In this document: positions 29,375-38,044 of the stretch, piece after piece
Numbering within the stretch: position 1 is the stretch's first letter
How the letters are laid out: the number at the start of each line of letters is the position of its first letter
Assembly (NCBI RefSeq): GCF_035917975.1
Contig: NZ_CP109130.1
Coordinates: forward strand, 6,200,001 to 6,264,000
From: Streptosporangium sp. NBC_01756
Lineage (GTDB): Bacteria; Actinomycetota; Actinomycetes; Streptosporangiales; Streptosporangiaceae
Direction: 5' to 3'
Length of the DNA stretch: 64,000 nt
Program-made: the position numbers and the translations under genes
Notes under the pieces: generated by a model
The model's input: only the letters and a program-made list of their open reading frames with translations
Database searches by the model: none
Told to the model about the DNA's origin: nothing

Positions 29375-30876
29375 AGAACGTCACCCACTGGATCAACGGA
29401 GCCCCCGTCGAGGGCGGCGGCCGTACATCCGAGATCTTCAACCCCGCGACCGGCGAGGTCAGCGGCCGGGTCCACCTCGCCTCGGCGGACGAGGCCGACG
29501 CCGCCGTGGCGGCCGCGGTCGCGGCCTATCCGGCCTGGCGGGACACCTCGCTGGTCAAGCGGTCGCAGGTGCTGTTCCGCTTCCGCGAGCTGATGTACGC
29601 CAACCGCGACGAACTGGCCCGGCTCATCTCCGCGGAGCACGGCAAGGTCCACTCCGACGCGCTGGGCGAGGTGGCCCGGGGCCTGGAGGTCGTGGAGTTC
29701 GCCTGCGGCATCCCTCATCTGCTCAAGGGCGGTTTCTCCGAGGGCGTCTCCACCCGGGTCGACTCCTACTCCATCCGCCAGCCGCTGGGCGTCGTCGCCG
29801 GGATCACCCCGTTCAACTTCCCGGCCATGGTGCCGATGTGGATGTTCCCGATCGCGATCGCGGCCGGCAACACCTTCATCCTCAAGCCTTCCGAGAAGGA
29901 CCCGTCCGCGTCGCTGCTGATGGCCTCCCTCTGGAAGGAGGCCGGGCTGCCGGACGGGGTCTTCACCGTCCTCCAGGGCGACAAGGTGACGGTGGACCGG
30001 CTGCTGGAGCATCCGGACGTGCGCGCCGTCTCGTTCGTGGGGTCCACGCCCATCGCCAGATACGTCTACGAGACCGCCACCTCCCACGGCAAGCGGGTCC
30101 AGGCGCTCGGCGGGGCGAAGAACCACATGCTCGTGCTGCCCGACGCCGATCTCGACCTGGTCGCCGACGCGGCGGTGTCGGCGGGCTTCGGCTCGGCCGG
30201 CGAGCGCTGCATGGCGATCTCGGTCGTGCTCGCCGTCGACCCGGTCGGCGACGAACTGGTCGACAAGATCGTCTCCCGTGTCTCCACGCTGACCGTCGGC
30301 CCCGGCGACGACCCCGCCTCCGAGATGGGCCCCCTCGTCACCGGGGTCCACCGCGACAAGGTCGCCTCCTACCTCGACCTGGGCGTCTCCGAGGGGGCCA
30401 AACTGGTCGTGGACGGCCGCCGGACCCCGGTCGCCGGCGGCGCGGCCGCCGCCGAGACCCCGGGCTTCTGGCTCGGCCCGACGGTCCTCGACCACGTCCC
30501 GGCCGACTCCCGCGTCCACCGGGAGGAGATCTTCGGCCCGGTCCTGGCGATCGTGCGCGTGTCCTCCTACGAGGAGGGACTGAAGCTGATCAACGACGGT
30601 GAGTTCGGCAACGGCACCGCGGTCTTCACCAACGACGGGGGCGCCGCCCGGCGTTTCCAGAACGAGGTGGAGGTCGGCATGATCGGGATCAACGTACCGA
30701 TCCCGGTGCCGATGGCCTTCTACAGCTTCGGCGGTTGGAAGGCCTCGCTGTTCGGCGACACCCACGTCCACGGGACCGAGGGCGTGCACTTCTACACCCG
30801 TGGCAAGGTCGTCACCTCACGCTGGCTCGACCCGAGTCACGGCGGCGTCAACCTGGGGTTCCCGACCAACGAGTAG
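29371..30876 (+). CDS. mmsA: CoA-acylating methylmalonate-semialdehyde dehydrogenase
   Basis: 501-residue aldehyde dehydrogenase of the MMSDH branch, converting methylmalonate or malonate semialdehyde and CoA to propionyl- or acetyl-CoA with NAD+. The branch is shown by ALGGAKNHMLVLPDAD (about residues 245-260), where the usual general-base Glu of hydrolytic enzymes is replaced by Asn251, and by Cys280 in GSAGERCMAISV. GITPFNFPAMVPMWMFP is also typical. It is coupled to the aminotransferase and takes part in valine, beta-alanine and pyrimidine catabolism. Confidence 0.95.
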   Translation: MKNVTHWINGAPVEGGGRTSEIFNPATGEVSGRVHLASADEADAAVAAAVAAYPAWRDTSLVKRSQVLFRFRELMYANRDELARLISAEHGKVHSDALGEVARGLEVVEFACGIPHLLKGGFSEGVSTRVDSYSIRQPLGVVAGITPFNFPAMVPMWMFPIAIAAGNTFILKPSEKDPSASLLMASLWKEAGLPDGVFTVLQGDKVTVDRLLEHPDVRAVSFVGSTPIARYVYETATSHGKRVQALGGAKNHMLVLPDADLDLVADAAVSAGFGSAGERCMAISVVLAVDPVGDELVDKIVSRVSTLTVGPGDDPASEMGPLVTGVHRDKVASYLDLGVSEGAKLVVDGRRTPVAGGAAAAETPGFWLGPTVLDHVPADSRVHREEIFGPVLAIVRVSSYEEGLKLINDGEFGNGTAVFTNDGGAARRFQNEVEVGMIGINVPIPVPMAFYSFGGWKASLFGDTHVHGTEGVHFYTRGKVVTSRWLDPSHGGVNLGFPTNE

Positions 30877-30945
30877 TTCCGCACGGCCGTTCCCGCACGG
30901 CCGTTCCCGCACGGCCGTTCCCGCACGGCCGTTCCCGCACGGCCG
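30877..30945. repeat. 14-bp tandem repeat, five copies
   Basis: Unit TTCCCGCACGGCCG: a 13-bp first copy at 30877-30889, then exact copies at 30890, 30904, 30918 and 30932. It begins directly after the mmsA stop codon. Confidence 0.9.
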
Positions 30946-30953
30946 TTCCCGGG

Positions 30954-30991
30954 CGGCGGGTCCCGTGAGAGACCTCTCGCGGGCCCCGCCG
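30954..30991 (+). terminator. Hairpin terminator after mmsA
   Basis: 18-bp stem (30954-30971 with 30974-30991) in which the two non-Watson-Crick positions are G-U in RNA. No T tract; placed just after the tandem repeats. Confidence 0.65.
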
Positions 30992-31074
30992 CGCATCCGT
31001 CCGGGCGGTTCCCGAAGCCGCGTTCCGTCGCGGTGCCGGTGAGCCGGTGGCTCCGCCGGCCGGAGCCCGGTCTC

Positions 31075-31953
31075 TCAGACGGTCTGGAGACGCGTACGGT
31101 CGCCGGCCGCCCCCTCGGCGTGGTCCGGGAGTCTCCGCTCGGCGTGGTCCAGGAGCAGGGCGAGCTTGGCCGCCGCGGCCGAACCGGTCTCCGTCGTGTA
31201 GACGACGATCAGCAGGTCGGGGGCGCCCGGCACGGTCAGGGTCTCGTAGCCGACCTCGAACTCGCCGACGAGGGGATGGCACAGTCGTTTCCCGCCGGAC
31301 GACTTCTCCTTCACCTGGTGCTCGGTCCACAGGCGTTCGAACACCGGGTTCGCCGCCGACAGTTCCGCGACCATGGTGGCGAGGCGGCGGTCGGCGGGAT
31401 GCCGGGCGCTGTCCAGGCGCAGGTGCGCCGCCGTCTCGGCGGCGACCGCCTCCCAGTCGGGATAGAACGCGGACGCCTCCGGGTTCAGGAACGCATGGCG
31501 CGCCATGTTGCGGGCCTGCCGTTCCATCCGGGAGAAATCCATGACCGCGTCGGCGCGGGCGTTCCACGCGAGCACGTCCATGCACCGGCCGAGCACGAAC
31601 GCCGGTGCGCCGATCACGTCGAGCAGCCCCTGAATCCCCGGCCGGGAGGAGGAGGCGGGCGCCGTGTCGCGCGGCGGGTGGGCGAGAATCCGCAGATGGG
31701 CGTGCTCGGTCGGGTCGAGGCGCAGGACGCGGGCGACGGAGTCGAGGATCGCGTCGGAGACGTTCAGATCGCGGCCCTGTTCCAGCCGGACGTAGTAGTC
31801 CACGCTCACCCCGGCGAGCTGGGCGACCTCTTCGCGGCGCAGGCCCGGCACGCGGCGGCGGTCGCCCGCGGGCAGTCCGACGTCTCGCGGCTGGATCCGC
31901 GCGCGGCGGGAGCGCAGGAAACCGCCCAGGTCGTCGGCAGGTGCGTTGCTCAT
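31075..31953 (-). CDS. XRE-type HTH regulator with MmyB-like ligand-binding domain
   Basis: 292-residue regulator. The HTH at about residues 36-60 reads PGLRREEVAQLAGVSVDYYVRLEQGR, the classic MmyB family start, followed by the MmyB/MLTR ligand-binding domain (APAFVLGRCMDVLAWNARADAVM, HPLVGEFEVGYETL, VVYTTETGSAAAAKLALL). Such proteins usually control an adjacent divergent oxidoreductase; here the SDR gene at 32145. The two direct repeats over its start codon are likely operators. Confidence 0.9.
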   Translation of the reverse strand: MSNAPADDLGGFLRSRRARIQPRDVGLPAGDRRRVPGLRREEVAQLAGVSVDYYVRLEQGRDLNVSDAILDSVARVLRLDPTEHAHLRILAHPPRDTAPASSSRPGIQGLLDVIGAPAFVLGRCMDVLAWNARADAVMDFSRMERQARNMARHAFLNPEASAFYPDWEAVAAETAAHLRLDSARHPADRRLATMVAELSAANPVFERLWTEHQVKEKSSGGKRLCHPLVGEFEVGYETLTVPGAPDLLIVVYTTETGSAAAAKLALLLDHAERRLPDHAEGAAGDRTRLQTV

Positions 31954-31996
31954 GCTGACAACCAGTCGGTAGACGCGTTACTCATGCCGACAACCA
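31943..31996. promoter_or_regulatory. Two direct repeats, likely MmyB-type operators
   Basis: 22-bp copies at 31943-31964 and 31975-31996 share CTCATGC-GACAACCA and differ at two bases. Spacing is 32 bp, three helical turns. The first covers the regulator start codon at 31951-31953, fitting autorepression. Confidence 0.65.
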
Positions 31997-32144
31997 TAGG
32001 AAACCCGGTGCTCTGCCCGGCACCGGGGTGAACCTGGTTCTCGCAGACCTAGGAAAACCGGCGCCCTGGGCACGTCCTGAGCGCTGCGGCAAGGTCGTCC
32101 ATGTCAGCAGGACAGCACCACAGCACCAGCCAGGAGTAACAGCC

Positions 32145-32912
32145 ATGAGCTTCACCTCTCTCACCGGTCGTACCGCCGTCGTCACCGGAGCCGCCAGCGG
32201 CATGGGCGCCGCCACCGCCCGCCTCCTCGCCGCGCACGGTGTTCGCGTCGCGCTGCTGGCCCGGCGTGAGGACCGCCTGAAGGATCTCGTGGCCGCCATA
32301 GAGGCCGACGGCGGCCGTGCGATCGCGGTGGCGGTCGACGTCACCGACGCGGCCTCCGTCGAGGCGGGGGCCGCGCGGGTCCACACCGAGCTCGGCCGGG
32401 TGGACCTCGTCGTCAACGCCGCCGGCGTCATGCTCCCCAACCCCGTCGACGACGGCCGGATGGACGAGTGGACGCGGATGATCGACACCAACGTCACCGG
32501 GGCGCTCCGCATCGTCCGGGCGTTCACCGCCGACCTGGTCGAGTCCGCCGCCGGCGGTGCCACCGCGGATCTCGTCAACATCTCCTCGATCGGCGCCCAC
32601 GTCCCCTTCCCCGGCTATGCCGTCTACGGGGCCACCAAGGCCGCCCTCACCCACCTGTCCGCGACGCTGCGCACCGAGTTCGGCCCGCGTGACGTCAGGG
32701 TGACGAACATCGAGCCCGGCCTGACCGACACCGAGCTGGCCGACCACATCGACAACCCGGAGCTGGGCACGGACGGCCAGCTCGGTGCGATGTTCGACAC
32801 GATCGGCTCGCTGTCCGCCGACGAGATCGCCGATCTGATCGGCTACGTGGCCAGCCGCCCCCGGCACGTGAACCTGCGCCAGATCATCGTGATGCCCACC
32901 CGCCAGGCGTGA
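32145..32912 (+). CDS. Short-chain dehydrogenase/reductase
   Basis: 255-residue classical SDR: cofactor motif TGAASGMG (residues 14-21), NAAG, catalytic Ser in VNISSIG, and YxxxK in YAVYGATKAA. An Arg in LLARREDRL after the second strand suggests NADPH. AGGAG precedes ATG 32145. Divergent from the MmyB-type regulator, a very common pairing in actinomycetes. Substrate unknown. Confidence 0.9.
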   Translation: MSFTSLTGRTAVVTGAASGMGAATARLLAAHGVRVALLARREDRLKDLVAAIEADGGRAIAVAVDVTDAASVEAGAARVHTELGRVDLVVNAAGVMLPNPVDDGRMDEWTRMIDTNVTGALRIVRAFTADLVESAAGGATADLVNISSIGAHVPFPGYAVYGATKAALTHLSATLRTEFGPRDVRVTNIEPGLTDTELADHIDNPELGTDGQLGAMFDTIGSLSADEIADLIGYVASRPRHVNLRQIIVMPTRQA

Positions 32913-33059
32913 CCCCGGCCTCCCGGGAGCAGCCGGCGGGGTGCCGGCCGCGCACCGGCGGCCGCGCGTCTGCGCCGGTGGGAGATCCGATCTTCCGCCG
33001 ACAGGGAGAAGGGCGGATAAGCTCCGAACAGGTCGGCAGCGGCATCGTGGGGGGACTTG

Positions 33060-34298
33060 ATGAGCAGGGACAGGCTCCGCCGTACACGTCTGGGGGCGCT
33101 GGCGGGCGGGCTGGCGCTCGCCGCGATGGCCTCGTCGGGAGCAGCGGGCGCCGTCCAGCCGACGGGAGGCCCGGCGGCTCCGGGCACGCCGTCGAGCACC
33201 CCCTCGGCGTCGCCCAGCCGGAGTGCCGCTTCCAGCTCTAGCCCCAGCCCCAGCCCGACGCCCTCGGTGTCCGTCGGCAAGGGAGAGGGCACGCTGCAGG
33301 TGCTCACGTTCCAGGGCCAGGTCGAGTACGGCGGGGCCAGCTCCACGGCCAACTGGGTCACCCCGTTCGAGCAGAAGACCGGGTGCCGGGTCGTACGGCT
33401 CGACCGGGTGCGGACGGGCGAGGAGATGTCCGCCAAGCTCGCCGACAACTCCTACGATGTCATCTCGCCACCGCCGGAGCTGGCCGGGCGGCTGGTGGCG
33501 GAGGGTTCGGTCGCGCCGGTCGACACCTCCCTGGTCGAGTCCTACCAGGACATCCCCAAGCTGCTGCGTGAACTGCCCGCCGTACGCCGGGGAGGCAAGG
33601 TCTACGGCATCCCCTACCTGTGGGGGGTCAACCAGGTCGTCTACGAGCAGGGCAGGCCGCAGGGGCCCGAGGACCTCTACCGGACCGCTCCCGTGGCGAT
33701 CAGGGACAGCCCGCTGAGCATCGCCGACGCCGCGCTCGCGCTCAGCCGGACCAGCCCCGGGCTCGGGATCAAGGATCCGTTCCAGCTCACCCCCGCTCAG
33801 CTCGACGCCGCGGTGAAGCTGCTCGCCGAGCAGGACGGCTCCGACCGGGTCTACTGGAAGGACTCCCTCGAGGTGATCCGGGCCCTCTCGACGGGAACGG
33901 TGCGGCTCGCCCAGGCACTGCCCTACCACCGTGACCTCTTCAAGCGCGCGGACCGGCCGATGAAGGCGCTGAACGGGTCACCGATGACCGGCTGGGTCGA
34001 CTCATGGATGCTCACGGCCAAGCCCGCCAGCCCGAACTGCGCCTACAAGTGGCTCAGCTGGACCGCCTCGGCCGGCGTCCAGCGCTCGGCCGCCGCCTGG
34101 ACGGGCCTCGCCCCGGCCAACCCCAAGGCGTGTGCCAGGCGCGCCGAGCACATGTGCGAGATCTACCACGTCCGCGACGACGACTGGATCCGGCGCGTCT
34201 CCTTCGCCGTCCGCCCGGCAAAGGATTGCGGCGGCGGGACCGGGGAATGCACTGACTACACCGACTGGATGCAGAGGTGGAAGAACCTCGTGAACTGA
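33060..34298 (+). CDS. Orphan secreted solute-binding protein (PotD-like)
   Basis: 412-residue exported protein. Signal region RLRRTRLGALAGGLALAAMASSGAAGA with a twin-arginine-like start but no lipobox Cys, then a Ser/Pro-rich linker to about residue 70, then a spermidine/putrescine-type binding domain beginning GTLQVLTFQGQVEYGGASS and including GKVYGIPYLWGVNQVVYEQ (about residues 180-198). Six cysteines in the mature protein could form three disulfides. No permease or ATPase of the polyamine class is adjacent, so it may serve a distant transporter or a sensory role. ATG 33060 follows GGGGGGA. Confidence 0.7.
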   Translation: MSRDRLRRTRLGALAGGLALAAMASSGAAGAVQPTGGPAAPGTPSSTPSASPSRSAASSSSPSPSPTPSVSVGKGEGTLQVLTFQGQVEYGGASSTANWVTPFEQKTGCRVVRLDRVRTGEEMSAKLADNSYDVISPPPELAGRLVAEGSVAPVDTSLVESYQDIPKLLRELPAVRRGGKVYGIPYLWGVNQVVYEQGRPQGPEDLYRTAPVAIRDSPLSIADAALALSRTSPGLGIKDPFQLTPAQLDAAVKLLAEQDGSDRVYWKDSLEVIRALSTGTVRLAQALPYHRDLFKRADRPMKALNGSPMTGWVDSWMLTAKPASPNCAYKWLSWTASAGVQRSAAAWTGLAPANPKACARRAEHMCEIYHVRDDDWIRRVSFAVRPAKDCGGGTGECTDYTDWMQRWKNLVN

Positions 34299-34436
34299 GC
34301 GGGGCTCCGGTGACCTGGTCTTGACGGGCCGCGGGCACGTCCATTCCCCGCTGGGCGTGGCCTGCCAGGAGCGTTCCGGGTGTCCCCCGACCCCGGAGCG
34401 TTCCGCCTCTCCTCGGCCATGTCCGTTCATCTTTGA

Positions 34437-34524
34437 AATCACCACGATTTCCGTCGTGATTGTCAACATCAACAATGTAATCAGTGGTCAAATCATGTTC
34501 TCAGTATCGACTGGTTGACCAGTC
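34437..34524. promoter_or_regulatory. Palindromic sites upstream of the saccharopine-dehydrogenase-like gene
   Basis: An AT-rich stretch with two inverted repeats: AATCACCACG / CGTCGTGATT (34437-34461, one mismatch per arm) and GACTGGT-TG-ACCAGTC (34509-34524, perfect). The latter contains CTGGTTGACCAG, close to FadR/GntR-type operator patterns, and lies 18 bp before the ATG. Regulator unknown. Confidence 0.5.
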
Positions 34525-34542
34525 AGCGAGTACGCTCCTGCC

Positions 34543-35769
34543 ATGAGGATCCTTCTTGTGGGAGCGGGCGGGGTTGGCTCCGCCGTGGTTCCGATCGCCG
34601 CACGCCGAGATTTCTTCGAACACATCGTGGTGGCCGACTCCAGACAGGACCGCGCCGCGGACGCCGTGGCCAAGATCGACGATCCGCGCTTCAGCGCCAT
34701 CGGACTGGACGCCGCCGACCAGGCGGCGGTCGAGGCGGCCCTGGTCGAGCACCGCTGTGACGTGCTCTTCAACGCCGTGGATCCGCGTTTCACCATGTCC
34801 CTGTTCCGGGCCGCGCTCAACACCGGCGCGCGCTACCTCGACATGGCGATGTCGCTGTCGCGGCCCCATCCCCGCAGGCCGTACGAGCTGACCGGGGTGA
34901 AGCTGGGCGACGAGCAGTTCGCGCTGGACGGCGCCTGGCGCGCCAAGGAGGTGCTGGCGTTGGTGGGGATGGGTGTGGAGCCCGGGCTCGCCGACGTGTT
35001 CGCCCGCTACGCGGCCGAGCACCTCTTCGAGAGCATCGAGGAGATCGGCATCCGCGACGGGTCGAACCTGGTGGTCGAGGGCTACGACTTCGCGCCGACC
35101 TTCTCCATCTGGACGACCATCGAGGAGTGCCTCAATCCGCCGGTCGTCTGGGAGGACGGCGAATGGCACACCACCGAGCCGTTCAGCGAGCCGGAGGTCT
35201 TCGACTTCCCCGAGGGGATCGGCCCGGTCGAGTGCGTGAACGTCGAGCACGAGGAGGTGCTGCTCGTCCCGCGCTGGATCGACGCCAGGCGGGTGACGTT
35301 CAAATACGGTCTCGGTGCGGAGTTCATCGACGTCCTGAAGACCCTGCACAAGCTCGGCCTGGACAGCCCGGACAAGATCAGGGTCGGCGGCGTCGAGGCC
35401 TCGCCCCGTGACATGGTCGCCGCCAGCCTGCCCGACCCGGCCACGCTCGGCGACCGGATGCGCGGCAAGACCTGCGCGGGCACCTGGGTGAAGGGCGTCG
35501 GCAAGGACGGTGAGCCGCGCGAGGTCTACCTCTACCACGTGGTCGACAACGAGTGGTCGATGCGGGAGTACGGCTGTCAGGCCGTGGTCTGGCAGACCGC
35601 CGTGCATCCCGTCGTCGCGTTGGAACTGCTGGCCACCGGCGGCTGGTCGGGCACGGGAGTGCTGGGCCCCGAGGCGTTCGACGCCGTGCCGTTCCTGGAG
35701 TTGCTCAACGCCTACGGCTCGCCGTGGGGCATGCGGGACCAGGCCGGCCAGGTCCTCCGGGCCGCCTGA
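34543..35769 (+). CDS. Saccharopine dehydrogenase family protein
   Basis: 408-residue NAD(P)-dependent enzyme. Rossmann start MRILLVGAGGVGSAVVPIA, then DVLFNAVDPRFTMSLFRAAL and YLDMA, and the central GMGVEPGLADVFARYAAEHLF motif of the Lys9/LYS1-like (Sacchrp_dh_NADP) family. Family members interconvert saccharopine with lysine/glutamate or make carboxyspermidine in polyamine synthesis (this family also includes carboxynorspermidine synthase). Neighbouring GABA and solute-binding genes suit lysine or polyamine metabolism; which reaction it runs is unclear. Confidence 0.8.
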   Translation: MRILLVGAGGVGSAVVPIAARRDFFEHIVVADSRQDRAADAVAKIDDPRFSAIGLDAADQAAVEAALVEHRCDVLFNAVDPRFTMSLFRAALNTGARYLDMAMSLSRPHPRRPYELTGVKLGDEQFALDGAWRAKEVLALVGMGVEPGLADVFARYAAEHLFESIEEIGIRDGSNLVVEGYDFAPTFSIWTTIEECLNPPVVWEDGEWHTTEPFSEPEVFDFPEGIGPVECVNVEHEEVLLVPRWIDARRVTFKYGLGAEFIDVLKTLHKLGLDSPDKIRVGGVEASPRDMVAASLPDPATLGDRMRGKTCAGTWVKGVGKDGEPREVYLYHVVDNEWSMREYGCQAVVWQTAVHPVVALELLATGGWSGTGVLGPEAFDAVPFLELLNAYGSPWGMRDQAGQVLRAA

Positions 35770-36226
35770 CCCGGCTCTGTTCGGCCCGTCTGACCTGGCA
35801 GCACCGGAGCGCCGGAGCACCGGGACGCCGAGGCCCGGCCCCGGGCCGCGCTGTGGATGACGGCCGTCTCCGAAGCCTGTGCCGTCCTCCCAGAGGCGTC
35901 CTCCCGAGGGCGGCGGCCATGGATCGCCATGGTCGCGGCCCTCGGCATGTCATGTGCAAAATGGGAAAACAGTGCTGACGCCGATGGCGTCGGGGGACTG
36001 ATCGTTTACCGACCGTCATCTGTTACAGAATCCGGACATCCCGAATCCGGATCGTTACGCCAGGCGGTAGGAGGCAGCGTTCACTCGCCGGTATCGTTTC
36101 GCTCATCCCGTCACAAAGAAGTCATAACGGGATTAAGCGTGCGCTAACGGGGAAAGAGCGACGCCCGCATCCGCGAGCGACCGACGCCGCCCCTCGCGCT
36201 CCCGAGCGCTACACGAGGGGAGGACG
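35770..36226. other. Gene-free stretch before the peptide transporter operon
   Basis: 457 bp. I see no convincing gene. ATCCCGT (36105-36111) and ACGGGAT (36127-36133) form an inverted repeat about 95 bp before the permease start and may be an operator; GGGGAGGACG is the ribosome binding site of the next gene. Confidence 0.5.
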
Positions 36227-37204
36227 ATGGGTTCCTACCTGCTGAAACGGTTGATCAGCAATGTCCTGCTGGTAGCCATCGCCGCGAGCATGGCGTACTT
36301 CCTCGCCGCCACCAGCCTGAACCCGAGAGCCAAGTACGAAGGCCGTCAGCCGCCCGTGGCGACGGCCGTCGTCGACTCGATCCTGGACGACTACAACCTC
36401 AACGACAAGACGCCGGTCTTCGAGCGTTACGTCACCTGGGTCTCCGGGGTCGTCACCGGCGACCTCGGCAGGACCTGGGAGGGCAAGTCGGTCAACGAGG
36501 AGATGGGCCGCCGGGTCGGGGTCAGTCTCCGGTTGCTGCTCCTCGGCACGATCATCGGCTGTGGTGTCGGTGTGGCCGTCGGCGCCTACGCCGCGGTCAG
36601 ACAGTACAAGATCAGCGACCGGGTGGTCAGCGTGACCTCCTTCGTCATCATGGCGATCCCGGTCTTCGTGACCGCGACGATGCTCACCATCGGGGCGGTC
36701 GGGCTCAACGAGGCCCTGGGGTTCACCCTGCTGGAGTACACCGGCGAGTACAACCCGTCGCTGAGCGGCTGGGACCAGTTCGCCAACCGGCTCAACCACC
36801 TGATCCTGCCGACGATCTCCCTCTCGCTCGGGCAGATCGCCTTCTACAGCAGGATCCAGCGCAACATGATGCTGGACGTGCTGGGCCAGGACTTCGTCCG
36901 CACCGCCAGGGCCAAGGGTCTCAGCCGTAGGAGAGCGCTGCTCAAGCACGCGCTGCGGACCGCGCTGGTCCCGGCCGCGACCTACTTCGCCTTCGCCTTC
37001 GGCACGTTGCTGACCGGCGCGACCTTCACCGAGAAGATCTTCGGCTGGCACGGCATGGGGGCCTGGCTGGTGGACTCGATCCAGCAGAACGACACCAACG
37101 CGGTCGCGGCGGTGAGCCTGTTCGCGGCGGTGTGCGTCCTGGTCGCCGGGCTGCTGTCGGACCTCGTCGTGGCCGCCCTCGACCCCCGGGTGCGGGTGAG
37201 CTAG
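36227..37204 (+). CDS. Peptide ABC transporter permease, DppB/OppB type
   Basis: 325-residue inner-membrane permease with an N-terminal helix and five further spans. The coupling EAA loop reads RTARAKGLSRRRALLKHALRTALVPAAT (about residues 224-251). The actinomycete family periplasmic part ERYVTWVSGVVTGDLGRTWEG is present. First gene of a four-gene operon; the next ORF starts immediately after its stop. Imports oligopeptides or similar with its partner permease. Confidence 0.92.
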   Translation: MGSYLLKRLISNVLLVAIAASMAYFLAATSLNPRAKYEGRQPPVATAVVDSILDDYNLNDKTPVFERYVTWVSGVVTGDLGRTWEGKSVNEEMGRRVGVSLRLLLLGTIIGCGVGVAVGAYAAVRQYKISDRVVSVTSFVIMAIPVFVTATMLTIGAVGLNEALGFTLLEYTGEYNPSLSGWDQFANRLNHLILPTISLSLGQIAFYSRIQRNMMLDVLGQDFVRTARAKGLSRRRALLKHALRTALVPAATYFAFAFGTLLTGATFTEKIFGWHGMGAWLVDSIQQNDTNAVAAVSLFAAVCVLVAGLLSDLVVAALDPRVRVS

Positions 37205-38044
37205 ATGCGATCGAAAGTCGTCCTCATCCGCATGCTGCGCAACCCGCAGGCCCGCTATGGCCTGCTCGCGCTGCTCCTGCTCCTGGCGCTCGCCTATATC
37301 GGCCCGTTCGTCGGCCGCCACGACTGGACCGACAAGGACTTCCTGGCCTTCATGGAGGCGCCCTCGGCCGACCACTGGTGGGGCACCACCCAGATCGGCC
37401 AGGACGTCTACGCGGTCACCCTGCGCGGCATGCAGAAGTCGATCGTCATCGGCTTCCTCGTCGCGGTCTTCTCCACCGGTGCCGCCGCCCTGGTCGGCGC
37501 CGCCGCCGGCTACTTCGGCGGTTGGGTGGACAAGGCCCTGATGTGGGGCGCGGACCTGCTGCTCGTGCTGCCCAGCTTCCTGATCATCGCGATCCTCTCG
37601 CCGAACCTCAAGGGCGGCTCGTGGCTCTGGTTCGTGGTCCTGCTGGGCGCCTTCTCCTGGATGATCACCTCCCGGGTGGTGCGGAGCATGACGCTCTCCC
37701 TGCGGGAACGGGAGTACATCCTGGCCGCCCGCTACATGGGCATCCCCGGCTGGAAGATCATCCTTCGGCACATCGTGCCCAACCTCTCCTCCCTGCTGAT
37801 CATCGACGCCACGCTCAACGTCAGCGGCGCGATCCTCGGTGAGGCGTCCCTGTCGTTCTTCGGATTCGGCATCCAGCCGCCCGACGTCTCACTCGGCACA
37901 CTGATCGCGGCGGGCAGCAGCAAGGTCACCGGCTACCCCTGGCTGTTCCTCTTCCCGGCCGGACTGCTCGTACTGCTCGTGCTCAGCATCAACCTCATCG
38001 GCGACGGCCTGCGGGACGCACTCGACCCGGGGAGCAACCAGTGA
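37205..38044 (+). CDS. Peptide ABC transporter permease, DppC/OppC type
   Basis: 279-residue permease beginning directly after the DppB stop. The EAA loop is [22 protein letters not shown] (about residues 175-196), followed by [23 protein letters not shown], diagnostic of DppC/OppC. Its stop overlaps the ATPase start (GTGA). Confidence 0.93.
   Translation: MRSKVVLIRMLRNPQARYGLLALLLLLALAYIGPFVGRHDWTDKDFLAFMEAPSADHWWGTTQIGQDVYAVTLRGMQKSIVIGFLVAVFSTGAAALVGAAAGYFGGWVDKALMWGADLLLVLPSFLIIAILSPNLKGGSWLWFVVLLGAFSWMITSRVVRSMTLSLREREYILAARYMGIPGWKIILRHIVPNLSSLLIIDATLNVSGAILGEASLSFFGFGIQPPDVSLGTLIAAGSSKVTGYPWLFLFPAGLLVLLVLSINLIGDGLRDALDPGSNQ

Noticed and set aside
30877-30945. CRISPR array
   Set aside because: 14-bp units are tandem with no spacers; no cas genes are present.
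31033-32031. Rightward open frame antisense to the MmyB-type regulator
   Set aside because: No family similarity; the leftward regulator is clear.
36209-37771. 520-codon leftward open frame antisense to the permease genes
   Set aside because: Glu/Asp/His/Arg-rich artefact; the permeases are clear.
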